The position numbers and the translations under genes are program-made. From contig JANFNE010000033.1 in NCBI GenBank assembly GCA_024867545.1, positions 62,001 through 126,000 on the forward strand: a stretch of DNA of 64,000 bases, read 5' to 3'. Positions 8,680-18,990 of this stretch are shown piece after piece; position 1 is the first letter of the stretch; each line of letters begins with the position of its first letter. The stretch comes from Phytopythium helicoides. Taxonomy: Eukaryota; Oomycota; Peronosporomycetes; Pythiales; Pythiaceae. The notes below the pieces were generated by a model. That model was given only the letters and a program-made list of their open reading frames with translations. It was not told where the DNA came from and did not search any database.

Positions 8680-10390
8680 TCATTGCTGTAAAGCATTCGG
8701 ATTCGCTTTGCTATCATGCAAGAACTCTGCGGTATCCGTCCAGCCAAAGCTCTTTGCGATGTTCACTAGCGTCCACCCTTCGTCGTCGACTGCACTAACA
8801 TCCGCACCACTCTCAACGAGGCACCGCACAATACTCAAAGTTGCCTGCGTGAACTGCCTCCATCAACGGCGTCTTCTTGAGTCGTGTTTCTGAGTTCACA
8901 TTAGCTCCATGAGCAATCAGGTAGAGAGCAATATCCAAGTCTTCTTGCTTGACTCCAATATGAAGAGCTGTTTTGCCGCTTGGTTTCTCGAAATTGACTG
9001 TCGCTCCATTTTCAACCAAAAGCTCGACGCTTTCGAAGCTACACCACGAGGCAGCAAGAATCAACGGCGTCTTTCCAAACATGTCGACAGCATTAATATC
9101 TGCGCCAGCATCAATGATGGCGTGTTTGCCTTCGAAATTGAACATTGGTCTTCCAATCAGTAGCATCAATGCAGTTTGCTTGTACTTGTTTCTTGCGTGG
9201 ACGTTGGCACCTGACCTCACAAGAAATTTCACTGCACTCTGGTGATGATTCCTCGCTGCACAGAGGAGCGGTGTGTGCCCATCACTGTCAGCACACTCAA
9301 TAGAAATTGGAGTATTCTCCACCAGATACTCAAGAATAGCATGGTTCCCACTTGATGCAGTGATGGACAGCAACGACTTTCCATTGATGTCAACCGCATC
9401 CAAACGCGCACCAACATCAAGAAAGCTCGCCAAGACGTCAAAGTGACTGGTCCTCGTAGCTTGCATTACAGCGGAATCCCCACTAGTACTAGGAGTGTTG
9501 ACATCAGCTCCACCGTCGACAAAGTTACTTGGACAGTCCACGTAACCTTCACCAGCTGCAAATGGCAACACTGTTTCTCCGAGATGGTTCACTGCATTCG
9601 CATCTGCACCATGCTCGATGAAGCTGTCCGCGCAAAATAAACAATTTCGTCTCGCAGCAAGCATCAGCAGCGTATTCCCGAGGTCGATTCTTTCATTTAC
9701 ACGTGCTCCTTGGTCAAATAGATATTTGACGACTTTGTCATGCCCTTCGTCAAGAGCACAGGTGCAGAAGTGACCTTCCGCCACTCTGAGCTCCGCCCTT
9801 GATGAGATGAAGGAATATGCCCATGTTTCCAAGCTTCGCTGCGAGTACAATAGGTTTGTGGTCACGACTCATATTCGCATTCACGTCTGCCCCGGCGTCA
9901 GTGAGGCACCTGGTTGTCTCCAGTGAACCGCTGTGAACAGCATGAAGCGTCTCCGCGGGCTGCAGCACGCGTGATTGGTCTTTCTCCGTCCGAGCTACAT
10001 GCATTCACACCCGCTCCAGCCTCCACATGACATTGCACGAGCTCCAGTCTAGTGTCGCTGTTCACCCTCGAACAATCCACAGCCTCCAGCAGGGTAGCTC
10101 TGTCGTGAACCCCACGACGCTCGAATCTGCTCCGTGTCGCAATAAGAGCTGTACAGCATCAAAATGGCCGCAACGCACAGCCTCTGCCAGCGGTGTCGGC
10201 TTGTCACTGCTAATGCCGTCCACCTTCGCGCCGCACTCGATCAGGAGCTGTACGATGTCCACGTGGCCGAAGCTCGCGGAGAGCTGCGCAGTTGAACGTG
10301 GCGCCGCTCGAAAGCAGCAGCCGAACAAGCTTCTGCTCTCCAGCGGCAGCAGCAGCGCCTTGATTGGGTCCGGACGGTCCATTGACAGCT
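8680..10390 (-). pseudogene. ankyrin-repeat gene copy A, decayed
   Basis: About 14 ankyrin repeats (G-A-D-V-N type repeat ends) can be followed, similar repeat by repeat to the intact gene at 21941-24241, but across several frames. The 5' end lacks a clear ATG and starts at a segment like residues 10-25 of the intact copy. There is a frame change near 10260, a -1 change near 10090, loss of roughly 80 bases near 9950 (about one repeat missing), another change near 9760 and one near 8850. The natural stop would be at 8680. A 350-codon stretch (8813-9865) remains open. The mix of indel sizes argues for true decay. Ankyrin arrays bind proteins; targets are unknown. Confidence 0.75.
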
Positions 10391-10776
10391 GTGGTGGTGG
10401 CCAAGTCCAGCCGACTGTGGGTTGGCAAATTTACCCATTGGTCTCCTTGTGGGTTGATAAGGAATACCACATGGTGAGGAAAACGATCACCTACATCCTT
10501 ATCGACATTGTGTGTGAATCCGAGACCAGCCACGGATCCAGTGGCCAACAGACCCTGCACCCAGGGGCCACCACGGTTTTGTGATGAATGATCGCGTTGG
10601 TCATGGCCCCATATCGATTTATCCTCGCTGGAAATCGGTTCTGATTGCAGGCATTGGTTATCGGCAAGACCAAACCTCGTCATAAGCAAAACTCGATGGC
10701 ACTGCACGTTTGTATTCATTGCACTACTTGCGGTAAACGTAGTGAACTGCCTCTTGAGTTGTCATCTATGACTTCT
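10391..10776. other. intergenic region, no gene seen
   Basis: Lies between the degenerate 5' end of ankyrin copy A and the 3' end of ATG7. Only short random-looking frames. Confidence 0.5.
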
Positions 10777-13033
10777 TTACACCAAATCGCCGTCCTCATC
10801 GCTGTCTTCGAGATCGAACTCGAGGGCGTCCGCCTCCTCTGTTAGCTGGTTCAGACCTGTAAGCTCTTCCAGGTATGCACTCGAGTTGCACGCTTTCTCC
10901 AGCAAACCAAATGCATCGGCCTCGTATGCTTCGATGACTTTCGGGCTACAAGCGATGCATTTGTTGAACGCCTCGCCGGTAATCAGCATCGTCTGGAATG
11001 CGTTCAGGAACCCGCGCAGCTGGTGAGGAATGTACCCCATCGGCACCGAGCCATCCACAGGCTTGTCTGCAGAAGCGTACTTTCCCACTGGAGAATGAAG
11101 CACAGCAACCAGTAGCTCAACTGCAGTGGAGGAAGCAATCGGAGCCAGTCCTGGGCGAGTCACTGTGCACATTTGGTCGAGCGTTCGGTCCTTCAGCGAG
11201 TCACGTGGGCTCACAATGTCATTGCAAAAGTAGCAGCCAAGTCTGGAACACGATTTTGTACCCGTGGCTTCTTCGTCAGACGGCTGTACGCCGTGGCGCA
11301 TCACGAGGTAGCTGTCAAAGCCCAAGGCAGCATTCAGCAGGAGCTTCTTTTGCGAGGCGCCTATGACAGTCGGTAACCAGCGGCTCTCTCGTGAGTCGGT
11401 GCCGAGGAAAATCACATCATGCGACTCAATAAGTTCTTGAGCTTTTCCAGACCTCGCTTGGCTTCTTCAATCAGTTGCGCACTGCTGAGGGCATGTCCCG
11501 CCATCGGGATAGTCAGTTGAACGGATGTGGCGTTAACCAGGGGGAAGATTCGTTTTAAAGCATTTGCTGCACATTCGCCCTTTGGCTTCCGCAGTCTTGG
11601 AACTCAAACAGAGGCTGACGCACCGGGTTGGAGTGACTCACGGTCGAGTTGTCCACGAATGTGATGTTCCGGAAACCCCAAGCCAGGAGACTCCTTGCAG
11701 TGTAACATCCGAGGGTGCCGGCGCCAAGAAGAAGACATTTGGTCTGAGCGATCAGCTCCAAATCGAGGGATGGAAGCTGCCGCCAACGCATAAGCTTCAA
11801 ATTGAGGTCCACCGATGTTTCTGCGAGTCGAATCGGGTCTAGAATGGCCCCAAGCTCCATGATTCGCGGTCCCATCTTCCCTCGTACATTGGCTTCCCAT
11901 CCGATGACCCGACATCTGCCTTGGTTCGTCCATTCTCCATGAACGCATGATCATTCTTCACGATGAAAACAAGCGAGCTCTTCCAAACGAAATCATCAGG
12001 CACGGACGTGAGGTGGTGAGCATGCTCGCGGAAGGAAATGACACGCAGTGGCTGCGAGCGATCCAACTTCCCTTCTGGAAGCGCCGAGAGCAGTGCGAGG
12101 AAGTTGCGCATCGGCCAGCCTGGGTTCGACGGCAGCGGACAGGGGTCCACAAAGCCGAAAATTGTGTCGATCGCAGCAGTGCTCGAGCCCTCTGAAGCGC
12201 GCCACTCAGCCACTGTCAGCGCATGAATGCTGCTTCCGTCAGCCTCCTGTCTGCGCTCAATCACAAAGAACGGCGGGCATTGTCGGCGCGTGGAGCTGCC
12301 ATGGGGGAACAGCAGACCCTGCAGCGCCTCCACTTGCTCCTGCGCCGTCAGAATGGACGAAACTGGAGCTGGTGGCGCATGGTACAGGAACGGCGCGGGC
12401 GGGGACAGCGCCGGGAAGCCGAACCAGTACAGGAACGAGTGCTTCTTGAGGTCGGCGAAGGTGACGAGCACGAACGAGTTGAGCGCGCTCAGGTCCTCTG
12501 GGTTGTGCTCCCCCAGCACGACGTCCAGCACCTTCTCCCCCGCTCGCTGGAGCAGCGCGGCCTTGTCCAGCGTCTTGAACGCCTGCGAGCATCCTGCTCA
12601 GCCCCAGATCCGCAGCGCCGCCCTCAAACGTACGCACCTCGAGCGTGTTGGTGTTGACGAGCGTGCCCGGCGCCTTCCAGTCGTATCGCGCGTGGTCGCC
12701 GCCGCTTCAAGCCGCCCTTTTAGCCCATTTCCCCCCCCTCCAAACCCCCGCAAGTCGCCGCACCTGGCGCCGCCCTGGCCCTCAAACGCGCTGTCGTCCA
12801 CCGCGAGCCGCGCGGGGACGCTGGCGGCCCGCCCGAGCGCGAAGAAGCCCGCGATCTCCTGCGCGCGGCGTGAGCCACCGACCGCCGCCCGCCTCCTCGC
12901 CACGCGCGCGCACCTTGGGCGAGTCGTCCAGCCGGAACTCGTGCAGCTTGAGCTCCGCCAGCCGCTGCCAGAAGGACGCGTCGGGCGCGCTGGCCCACGC
13001 CTGGAACTTGAGCACCGCCCACGGATCCGCCAT
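10777..13033 (-). CDS. ATG7: ATG7, E1-like activating enzyme of autophagy (four exons, three apparent frameshifts)
   Basis: ATG7 activates ATG8 and ATG12 for lipid and protein conjugation. Exons by splice-site reading: 13033-12914, 12858-12764, 12704-12638 and 12582-10777, with introns of 55, 59 and 55 bases. The N-terminal domain (LKFQ start, [14 protein letters not shown]) leads into the ThiF-type adenylation domain: LLGAGTLGC nucleotide loop, FVDN, the SNPVRQPLF stretch, DSRESRWLP, two zinc-binding cysteine pairs (GCYFCND and CIAC) and the catalytic cysteine in CTVTRPG. The C-terminus ends in an acidic tail. Exon 4 is broken at about 11868, 11596 and 11450; each break is repaired by one extra base inside a G, G or A run. 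As ATG7 is normally single-copy, consensus errors are plausible, but a recent pseudogene is not excluded. Confidence 0.88.
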
Positions 13034-13266
13034 GTCGCCGCCTGTCGCCTTGACTCGATCTGGGTATGCTGGCGAGCGGAGAAGCCCGGACGTATACCTC
13101 TAGCGGTCGCGGTACTGCCTTCAAGGATCCCACTTCAACATGAAGGGGAATGACGCGGGTGAACCCGGAGATCAAAGCCGCAAAAGGTTCGTGTTATTTG
13201 CTGAGAGCGCTAAACTAGACCTGAAAGATCTGGGTTCGTTGCGGACTCACTGAAGCGTGGGGTTGC

Positions 13267-13623
13267 CTAAATGACACGGAGAAAGCCGTCCGAGTTGGCG
13301 GCAAACAAGCCCAGCTGTCGATTGATTTCCGCCACGACTGCCTTGTGAGCTTGGCCGTGGACCTCGAGGAGAAAGATATCGAGAGTGGACCTGTCGCCAC
13401 TGTACTCTCCCTCCCACCGACACCATGAGAGGTCGAACTCCCTGTTCTTCCACACTTCCACAGGGACGCCTTGAGCCACCAGCACACGGATGGGCAACTC
13501 GCTACATTCATTCGAGGCAGCTCGAGCATCTTCTTCGATCTTCAAGAGCCGCTTGAGTTCATCGCGCGCAGCGTAGAACTGAGCGAGCGTGACATTGCCA
13601 TGGGTTGGATGATACGAGCTCAT
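13267..13623 (-). CDS. hypothetical protein
   Basis: 118 residues from the Met codon at 13623 (an in-frame upstream Met at 13776 also exists). Mixed charged composition with an early helical stretch rich in Glu, Lys, Arg and Ala, then a Val/Pro segment and a Trp-rich middle. No recognisable domain, signal peptide or membrane segment. It could be a real small gene or a fragment. Confidence 0.4.
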   Translation of the reverse strand: MSSYHPTHGNVTLAQFYAARDELKRLLKIEEDARAASNECSELPIRVLVAQGVPVEVWKNREFDLSWCRWEGEYSGDRSTLDIFLLEVHGQAHKAVVAEINRQLGLFAANSDGFLRVI

Positions 13624-14229
13624 GATGTTGATCTGGGTGCTTCTTGCTGCGAATTCGATTGTGGCACTGAGAACAGCTCTGCCCCTGGCGAGAAGGAAGA
13701 GGCCCTGCTCTCCTACATGTACGTTTCCGCAGATTGATTGACAAGAAGAAACATCATCAGCATTTGCCTCCATCAATCAAAGCAAGGGCAAGCCTAGGCG
13801 CTACTTGACTCGCTCCTAGAGATTTTTCACCAAGAACTGCAGTGGATAATAACATGAAAATGTCGAGACAAGCTATACACGCTTGGAATCCTGTACCATG
13901 GCGCAAACGCACCTCCTCGCCTAGCTTGCTCCATCTCGGACACCCTATCACCGTGGGATTGACATGAAAATTCCACTGCTACTAATCGAGTAATTCTCCA
14001 GACTCCCGTATCCACTATTCATACTCAGCAAACAGCCTCTTGCAGATATCTTCAACGCTGAGTCGCACCTGCCATCGCTTCAACACACATCTTGGCCACG
14101 TCGGCAGATACGAACGGATCCACTGCTCGATCTGATCCTCGAATCGGCCGCTGCTGACGCTGCACATCGCAACGCATTTCGACACTTGCTGAGAGCTGAA
14201 GCGAGTACTCGTAGGTGCTTCCATTCACA
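13624..14229. other. intergenic region, no confident gene
   Basis: A 69-codon minus frame at 14015-14224 has protein-like composition (Trp and Arg-rich end) but no family match. Nothing else seen. Confidence 0.4.
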
Positions 14230-15291
14230 CCCATAAAGGCTTCGCGTTTGGGGATCGTGAGCGTCATGGTGGCGGTGATCGAGAGCGGCGCGGACTTGAA
14301 CGGCGTCCCGAATGACAAGTCCGTAGCTTTGTTGGTCGCTGTCAAGAGCGGACAAGTCCAAGATGTCGAACTTCTATTGGAGTGTGGAGCGGATCCGAAC
14401 AGGTCGGACGAAACACTCACACCTCCACTGGTGGCAGCAGCGAATTACACGAGCGAGCAGAAGGATTCAAGCGACAAGAGCGACACTTGGTTTGAGCTTG
14501 TGTGGCGTCTGGTGGAGGGTGGAGCGGATGTGAATGTCGTCCATCGTGACGATATGGTGACACCCATAGGATGGTAGCTGCGCTGCTGCTCTTGGTGACG
14601 CGACTGTGGTTGAATATCTGATCAAGAATGGCGCAAAGGCGGATAATGAGAGTCAAACTGCTTTGTTGCAGGCAATCCAAGGTGTCTACTTGGAGGTATG
14701 GATGCATCTAGTCGATGCTGGAGCAAGTGTTAAATCAGTCGAGAACGAAGGGAGGTCTCTGATTTGGCATGCAGCTCTACATGGGAGATTGGACATCCTT
14801 CGCTATCTGGTGGACATCATTCGCGTGTTCGACGGTCCCGACAACGAAGGAAACACGCCTCTGCTGGAGGCAGCTCGTGCCGGTCATCTAGATGTCGTCA
14901 AGTACCTTGTGGGTATCGACGCGGATGTGCATGCTCGCAACGAATCCAAGGAGACGGCGTTGGCGCTCGCAGTCGGGAGCTCGGATTTAGGAATTCCTTC
15001 ATCCCCAATAGCAACGGTGATGACATGGATCTGCAACGTGAGCTCGAGCTGGAAGAGTTGGAAGAGTTCCTCGTTGAAGCCGGCGCAGATGTGAACTCTG
15101 TCACCGTTCACGGAGAAACTCCACTGATTCGTGCAATGAGTCTAGGTCTGCTGGTGATCGTGAAGCTCCTTGTCGAGCATGGGGCGGAGGTGAATGCGAC
15201 GGATTCCTCTGGCATGACGGCGCTTGATTTCGCCGCCATGAGTGACGATTCGGAGATTGCCGAGTACCTGGTCGAGCATGGCGCCAAGTGA
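14230..15291 (+). pseudogene. ankyrin-repeat gene copy B, frame-broken
   Basis: Nine or so ankyrin repeats in three frames. The 5' end is truncated relative to copies C and D, and no start fits. Breaks lie near 14570 (a premature stop just before a MVAA..LGDA repeat) and near 14985; all are explained by one-base deletions (two and one). A non-ankyrin insert rich in Asn, Glu and Leu (PNSN, DLQRELELEE) at about 15000-15075 is shared with the fragment at 21480-21930. The end reads EYLVEHGAK with the stop at 15289. It is either a decayed copy or a gene with consensus errors. Confidence 0.65.
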
Positions 15292-15532
15292 GGATCCGAA
15301 GGTAGACTACTGAGTGCTTCCCACTCCAAATGTTCGAGTGCTTCTACGGAGCCAGCGACCGTCATTGTCGTCGCTGATAAAGTAGCCGTTGACAAGTTGC
15401 TGGAGATAGAAATCCTGGTCTTGAGCGTTGCAATTAGTGCCAAGTTCTTGTGAAGGCCGACTTCATGCGATTCGCGCATTGCAAAATTTAGTGACCAGAT
15501 TGTGCATACCACATCAACCAGTTCAGTGCACA

Positions 15533-16654
15533 ATGTCCATGGACGAGCTGCTGCTAGATGCAGCCGCAGATGGCGATGCTGTGCGCGTTCGTGGGCTGCT
15601 AGAGGGCGGAGCTAATGCTCAAGGCCTCGTGGGACACTGGACCACTCCGCTGGCGCTGGCGGCGCGTTTCGGGCGTCTGGAAGTCGCTCGGCTCTTGGTG
15701 GAAAATGGAGCGGACGCGAATTTGAGTGGGAAAAGCGGGGACTCGCCGCTGGTGATGGTGGTCGAGGGCTATGAGCCTTGGGGTGGACCCACAAGTAGCG
15801 ACACTCGACTGGATCTCGTGAGGTTTCTAGTTGAGGCCGGAGCGGATGTGAACGGCATCTCGGGCGAGGAGGGAACGACTGCGATTGTTGCCGCGGCCGC
15901 GCGTGGAGAAGTCGACGTTGTGCAGTTCTTGATTGAGATGGGAGCGGATGTGGACGCAGCTAACGACCTCACACGAACACCACTACTGGTTGCTGCCGAG
16001 AGTGGATTTTTAGAAGTTGTTCAAGCCCTGGTTGACCAAGGTGCCGACGTAAACCTCGCGTCGAAATCTTGTGGAGAAACAGCGCTGTGGATTGCTGTCA
16101 ATCAAGGAGATCTTGAGGTTGCCGAGTACCTGATTGAACACGGCGCAAACGTCAACGTAGAAAATCAGCTCAAGCAAACACCGTTGATGGAAGCAGTTCG
16201 TAATGGAGATCTGGGAATCGTCCAGTGCCTCGTTGAAAACGAAGCCAATGCTAATTCAGCTGATTACGAGGGTAAAACACCACTGATGAGCGCTGCGAGC
16301 GACGGTTGCGTGGACATAATGAAGCTTCTAATCGATCATGGTGCAGATGTTTCCAAGGCAGATCGGTTCGGGCGTACCTCGCTTTACAGAGCTGCCGAGG
16401 ACGGATGCGTTGATGCGGCAAGATATTTGCTTGACCATGGAGCAGATCCGAACACTACAGCACAGCAGAATCGAACGTCACTAATGCACGCCGCTGCTAA
16501 TGGCTGCACTGACGTTGTGAAACTTCTCGTTGATCGAGGTGCGGATACGAGTTTGAAGGATGATTTCGACCGCATGGCACTCTCGTTTGCTGAGCAGTAT
16601 GAACATCACGAGATCGAGCAATTCTTGAGCTCATTCTTACTATGCGAAAAGTAG
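15533..16654 (+). CDS. ankyrin-repeat protein, copy C (intact)
   Basis: 373 residues beginning MSMDELLLDAAADGD, chosen because copy D starts the same way (QLQAAAATGDA). About ten consecutive 33-residue ankyrin repeats fill the protein, most with the TPL..AA..G and GADVN signatures, and a short capping repeat closes it near the C-terminus. No other domain, signal peptide or membrane helix. Ankyrin arrays mediate protein-protein contacts; the partner cannot be predicted. It follows the broken copy B in the same direction by 241 bases (tandem duplication) and converges on the acyltransferase gene with only 36 bases between stops. Confidence 0.85.
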   Translation: MSMDELLLDAAADGDAVRVRGLLEGGANAQGLVGHWTTPLALAARFGRLEVARLLVENGADANLSGKSGDSPLVMVVEGYEPWGGPTSSDTRLDLVRFLVEAGADVNGISGEEGTTAIVAAAARGEVDVVQFLIEMGADVDAANDLTRTPLLVAAESGFLEVVQALVDQGADVNLASKSCGETALWIAVNQGDLEVAEYLIEHGANVNVENQLKQTPLMEAVRNGDLGIVQCLVENEANANSADYEGKTPLMSAASDGCVDIMKLLIDHGADVSKADRFGRTSLYRAAEDGCVDAARYLLDHGADPNTTAQQNRTSLMHAAANGCTDVVKLLVDRGADTSLKDDFDRMALSFAEQYEHHEIEQFLSSFLLCEK

Positions 16655-16690
16655 TTGAGTAAGTCTCCTCACCTATTGAATAGATGCTGT

Positions 16691-18211
16691 TTACCACACG
16701 CGATGTCTACGAAAGCGCTCATCTTGATCTAACACTTCCCAAAGAGGCTCTCTGAGCGCGAGAGAAATGTCAATGCTGCCAACAGAAATGCCTGTAGGAG
16801 CATCCACATTCTTGAGCTGATCTTCCGTCGCATTGAAATACGCAAGTCCGTCGACGAGTGAGATGGGAGTGAACGGCGATGAAACGAGAGTTGGAGCGAT
16901 CTCAAACTCATTGCCGCGGTACATGCCGAATTTGCTCCATTGGCTTACCATGAATCCTCCATCCGCAAACCGGTACCGATGTTGGACGCGCTGTTTGTTT
17001 GGCTGCGCGAAGATCCACCGAAGAGTTTGCTTCATTTCCACTGGGTCGGCAGGGCGAGTCCCGTTGTGAACGGATGTAGCAACACTTGACAATTCTCCTT
17101 CAAGAAGCTGATCGGCAGAGAGAGAGAATACGGGGCAAGCCACGCAATTCGGGAAGTAGCGGTCCGGCACGTTAAGCTGGCCTCGGCTACGCAGATTAGC
17201 TGAAGTCAGGAATTGACGTGGGGCGGTCTTCACTGCCTCATCATGACGCACACCTTGAGATTCGCAAAGCTTTACTCGAGCGCGATAGACGCTCTGGTAC
17301 AAGTGTGCTGCGAGAGCAACAAAAGTGGATACAGCGTGAGTTTTGTCACCGATGCTTGCTTCGGCTTTGATTGCAGCGACTTCATCGGCAGAGAAACGCA
17401 TCATTCGACCGGTAACAGGAGGGGGAGGTGGTCCTGATGGAGCTTCAGTAGTCGACTCAGAAGAGAGCTCGAAAAACACTGGAGAGAACTTTAGTGCGGA
17501 CTCACGCTCTTCCTTCGTCAACTGTAGGTCTGCGAAGAGGGAGCTGATGTGTGGCACCTGAGCCAAGCGGACGGTGCTGGCAGAGAGTCCAAGGTCACAA
17601 TCCCTGAAGCTTCGATACAGTTCCGCGAGGTCACGCGTGAGCTGGAAGAAGCCTTCCGCGTCGCAAATGATGTGCGGAATTCGCACGCCGAGCGCTACTG
17701 ACCCGCACGCGAATGTTGTGTGCTGCACCGTAAGAATCTCATTACGAGAGACCGCTCCCAGCGCGGAGTCAAGCGGCGGGAGTAGAGCGTTTCCACCCGC
17801 TGGCAAGTTAGAAATGATCAGTCTTGGCGGAGACCCAGGCTTGTCATCTTCGGCCACCACCTCAAATGTCTCGAGTGGGTCGCTGCAGTCTGCAGTAACG
17901 AGCTTGGCTCCTGCTCCTAGCTGTTCAATCCTCGCGGACTGATCCTCCGGGTCGATGACGATGCGGCCGGTCAAGTGCGGGTAGTAGTCGAGCAGTCGCT
18001 CGAGCGCGCGTTTGAGTCGGTTGACTGGGATGAGCTCTTGATTGCCACTGTTGCGGTAGACGAAGACAACCGCGATGGGTACATACTGCAGCCCAACAAA
18101 GTCCAGAGGACCGAGAGGGAACGGCGACCTGAGTGCTTGAAGCGATTCCTCGTCTGCGCATTTCAGCGTAAACGCCGCCGTGGTCGTCACTTTTGAGTCG
18201 TCGAGAGCCAT
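16691..18211 (-). CDS. BAHD-type (HXXXD) acyltransferase
   Basis: 506 residues, no intron. The HXXXD catalytic motif is HIICD at residues 180-184 (His is the general base for acyl transfer from acyl-CoA to an alcohol or amine). The N-terminal Leu-rich LERLLDYYPHLTGR segment is typical of BAHD/transferase-family folds. The second family motif, DFGWG, appears degenerate as KFGMYRGNEF near the C-terminus, as often outside plants. A Pro-rich linker sits near the domain junction. Substrate unknown; candidates are secondary metabolites or lipids. The ATG at 18211 was preferred to one at 18388 because homology starts soon after it and an Inr/FPR match lies 62 bases upstream. No targeting signal seen, so cytosolic. 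Confidence 0.82.
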   Translation of the reverse strand: MALDDSKVTTTAAFTLKCADEESLQALRSPFPLGPLDFVGLQYVPIAVVFVYRNSGNQELIPVNRLKRALERLLDYYPHLTGRIVIDPEDQSARIEQLGAGAKLVTADCSDPLETFEVVAEDDKPGSPPRLIISNLPAGGNALLPPLDSALGAVSRNEILTVQHTTFACGSVALGVRIPHIICDAEGFFQLTRDLAELYRSFRDCDLGLSASTVRLAQVPHISSLFADLQLTKEERESALKFSPVFFELSSESTTEAPSGPPPPPVTGRMMRFSADEVAAIKAEASIGDKTHAVSTFVALAAHLYQSVYRARVKLCESQGVRHDEAVKTAPRQFLTSANLRSRGQLNVPDRYFPNCVACPVFSLSADQLLEGELSSVATSVHNGTRPADPVEMKQTLRWIFAQPNKQRVQHRYRFADGGFMVSQWSKFGMYRGNEFEIAPTLVSSPFTPISLVDGLAYFNATEDQLKNVDAPTGISVGSIDISLALREPLWEVLDQDERFRRHRVW

Positions 18212-18255
18212 TGGGAAATTGGTTGGGCTGGGAAATTGGTTGGGCTGGGAAATTG
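18212..18255. repeat. 17-bp tandem repeat in the 5' leader of the acyltransferase gene
   Basis: Two full copies of TGGGAAATTGGTTGGGC plus ten further bases, directly abutting the start codon on the minus strand. It would lie in the 5' untranslated leader. Confidence 0.9.
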
Positions 18256-18272
18256 ACAAGTGATCACCTCGC

Positions 18273-18289
18273 GGCAGATTGGAAAGTGA
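18273..18289 (-). promoter_or_regulatory. Inr-FPR core promoter of the acyltransferase gene
   Basis: On the minus strand the sequence TCACTTTCCAATCTGCC fits the oomycete initiator plus flanking promoter region (YCAYTYY then NCAWTTTNYY) with a single mismatch, 62 bases before the ATG. Confidence 0.6.
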
Positions 18290-18472
18290 CTGCAGCTGGT
18301 GAAAGTCCACTGACGTGGCACAGCCGGGCGGAACGCACCGCGAATGTGCTGTGCGGAGCAAGCAAAGTACAAAGTTGAGGTAGGTCAAACGAAAGTGTTC
18401 ATGTGTACTTTAAGGTTGCAGCAGTCTACTGGAATCGATCGCTGCAGCCGAAAAAGTCGAGGACGGCAGTGC

Positions 18473-18949
18473 TTAGCACGCGATCGGGACGGGGGCCGGC
18501 GTGGTGGTCGGGCCAGGAGCAGGGGTCAACGTCGGGCCAGGAGCAGGAGTGGTGGTCGGACCCGGAGCAGGAGCAGGGGCAGTCGTCGAAGGCGTCGACA
18601 GCGACTGGCACTTGCCGTCGAAGCCCGAGGCGAGCTCCAGGACGTTGATCACGAGGCCGCTCGTGGGGATCGTGAGGTCGCAGTTGGGCGGGTTCTTCTC
18701 GAGCACGAGCTTCAGCAGCTTCTTGCACGCGTCCGACGCGCACATCTTGGTGTACTGCTCGGTCGTGGGCAGCGCCGTGGCGAACAGCAGGCTGTAGCCC
18801 GACTGGGTGCCGCAGTCGTTCAGCGATGAGTCGGTGGCGAGGCCGGCGAGAGAAACCACGGCGTCGTTGGTCTCCTTGGTCGAGCACGGAGCGGCGGAGA
18901 CGGCCGAGATGGCGGCGAGGGCGGTAGCAAGGACGGCGAAGAACTTCAT
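18473..18949 (-). CDS. secreted elicitin with Pro/Thr-rich tail
   Basis: 158 residues. Signal peptide at 1-20 (hydrophobic, ends AVSAA). The mature part is an elicitin domain of about 100 residues with the six conserved cysteines (in PCST, NDCG, KMCASDAC, PPNC and GKC contexts), which form three disulfides in this family. Elicitins bind sterols and are recognised by plants; oomycetes that cannot make sterols are thought to use them as carriers. The domain is followed by a Thr/Pro/Ala-rich tail built on PAPGP-type repeats, probably O-glycosylated and cell-wall-associated, and ends in a single extra Cys with no hydrophobic GPI signal. An Inr-like element sits about 31 bases upstream of the ATG. 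The flanking acyltransferase is unrelated. Confidence 0.92.
   Translation of the reverse strand: MKFFAVLATALAAISAVSAAPCSTKETNDAVVSLAGLATDSSLNDCGTQSGYSLLFATALPTTEQYTKMCASDACKKLLKLVLEKNPPNCDLTIPTSGLVINVLELASGFDGKCQSLSTPSTTAPAPAPGPTTTPAPGPTLTPAPGPTTTPAPVPIAC
18499..18585. repeat. minisatellite encoding the elicitin Pro/Thr tail
   Basis: GC-rich, roughly 24-30-base units containing GGNCCNGGAGCAGG recur in the coding sequence and give the PAPGP-T repeats. The units keep the frame, so copy-number change would alter tail length only. Confidence 0.7.
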
Positions 18950-18968
18950 GGCTGGCTTGAGCTGCTCG

Positions 18969-18990
18969 AGGTAAATGTGGGAATGGTGAG
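18969..18990 (-). promoter_or_regulatory. Inr-FPR-like core promoter of the elicitin gene
   Basis: CTCACCATTCCCACATTTAC on the minus strand contains CCATTCC (fits YCAYTYY) followed by CACATTTA, close to the FPR consensus. It is about 31 bases upstream of the ATG. Confidence 0.55.

Noticed and set aside
14015..14224. 69-codon minus-strand ORF
   Set aside because: Protein-like composition but no homologue recognised, no partner exon and it abuts the ankyrin copy B remnant; not enough support.
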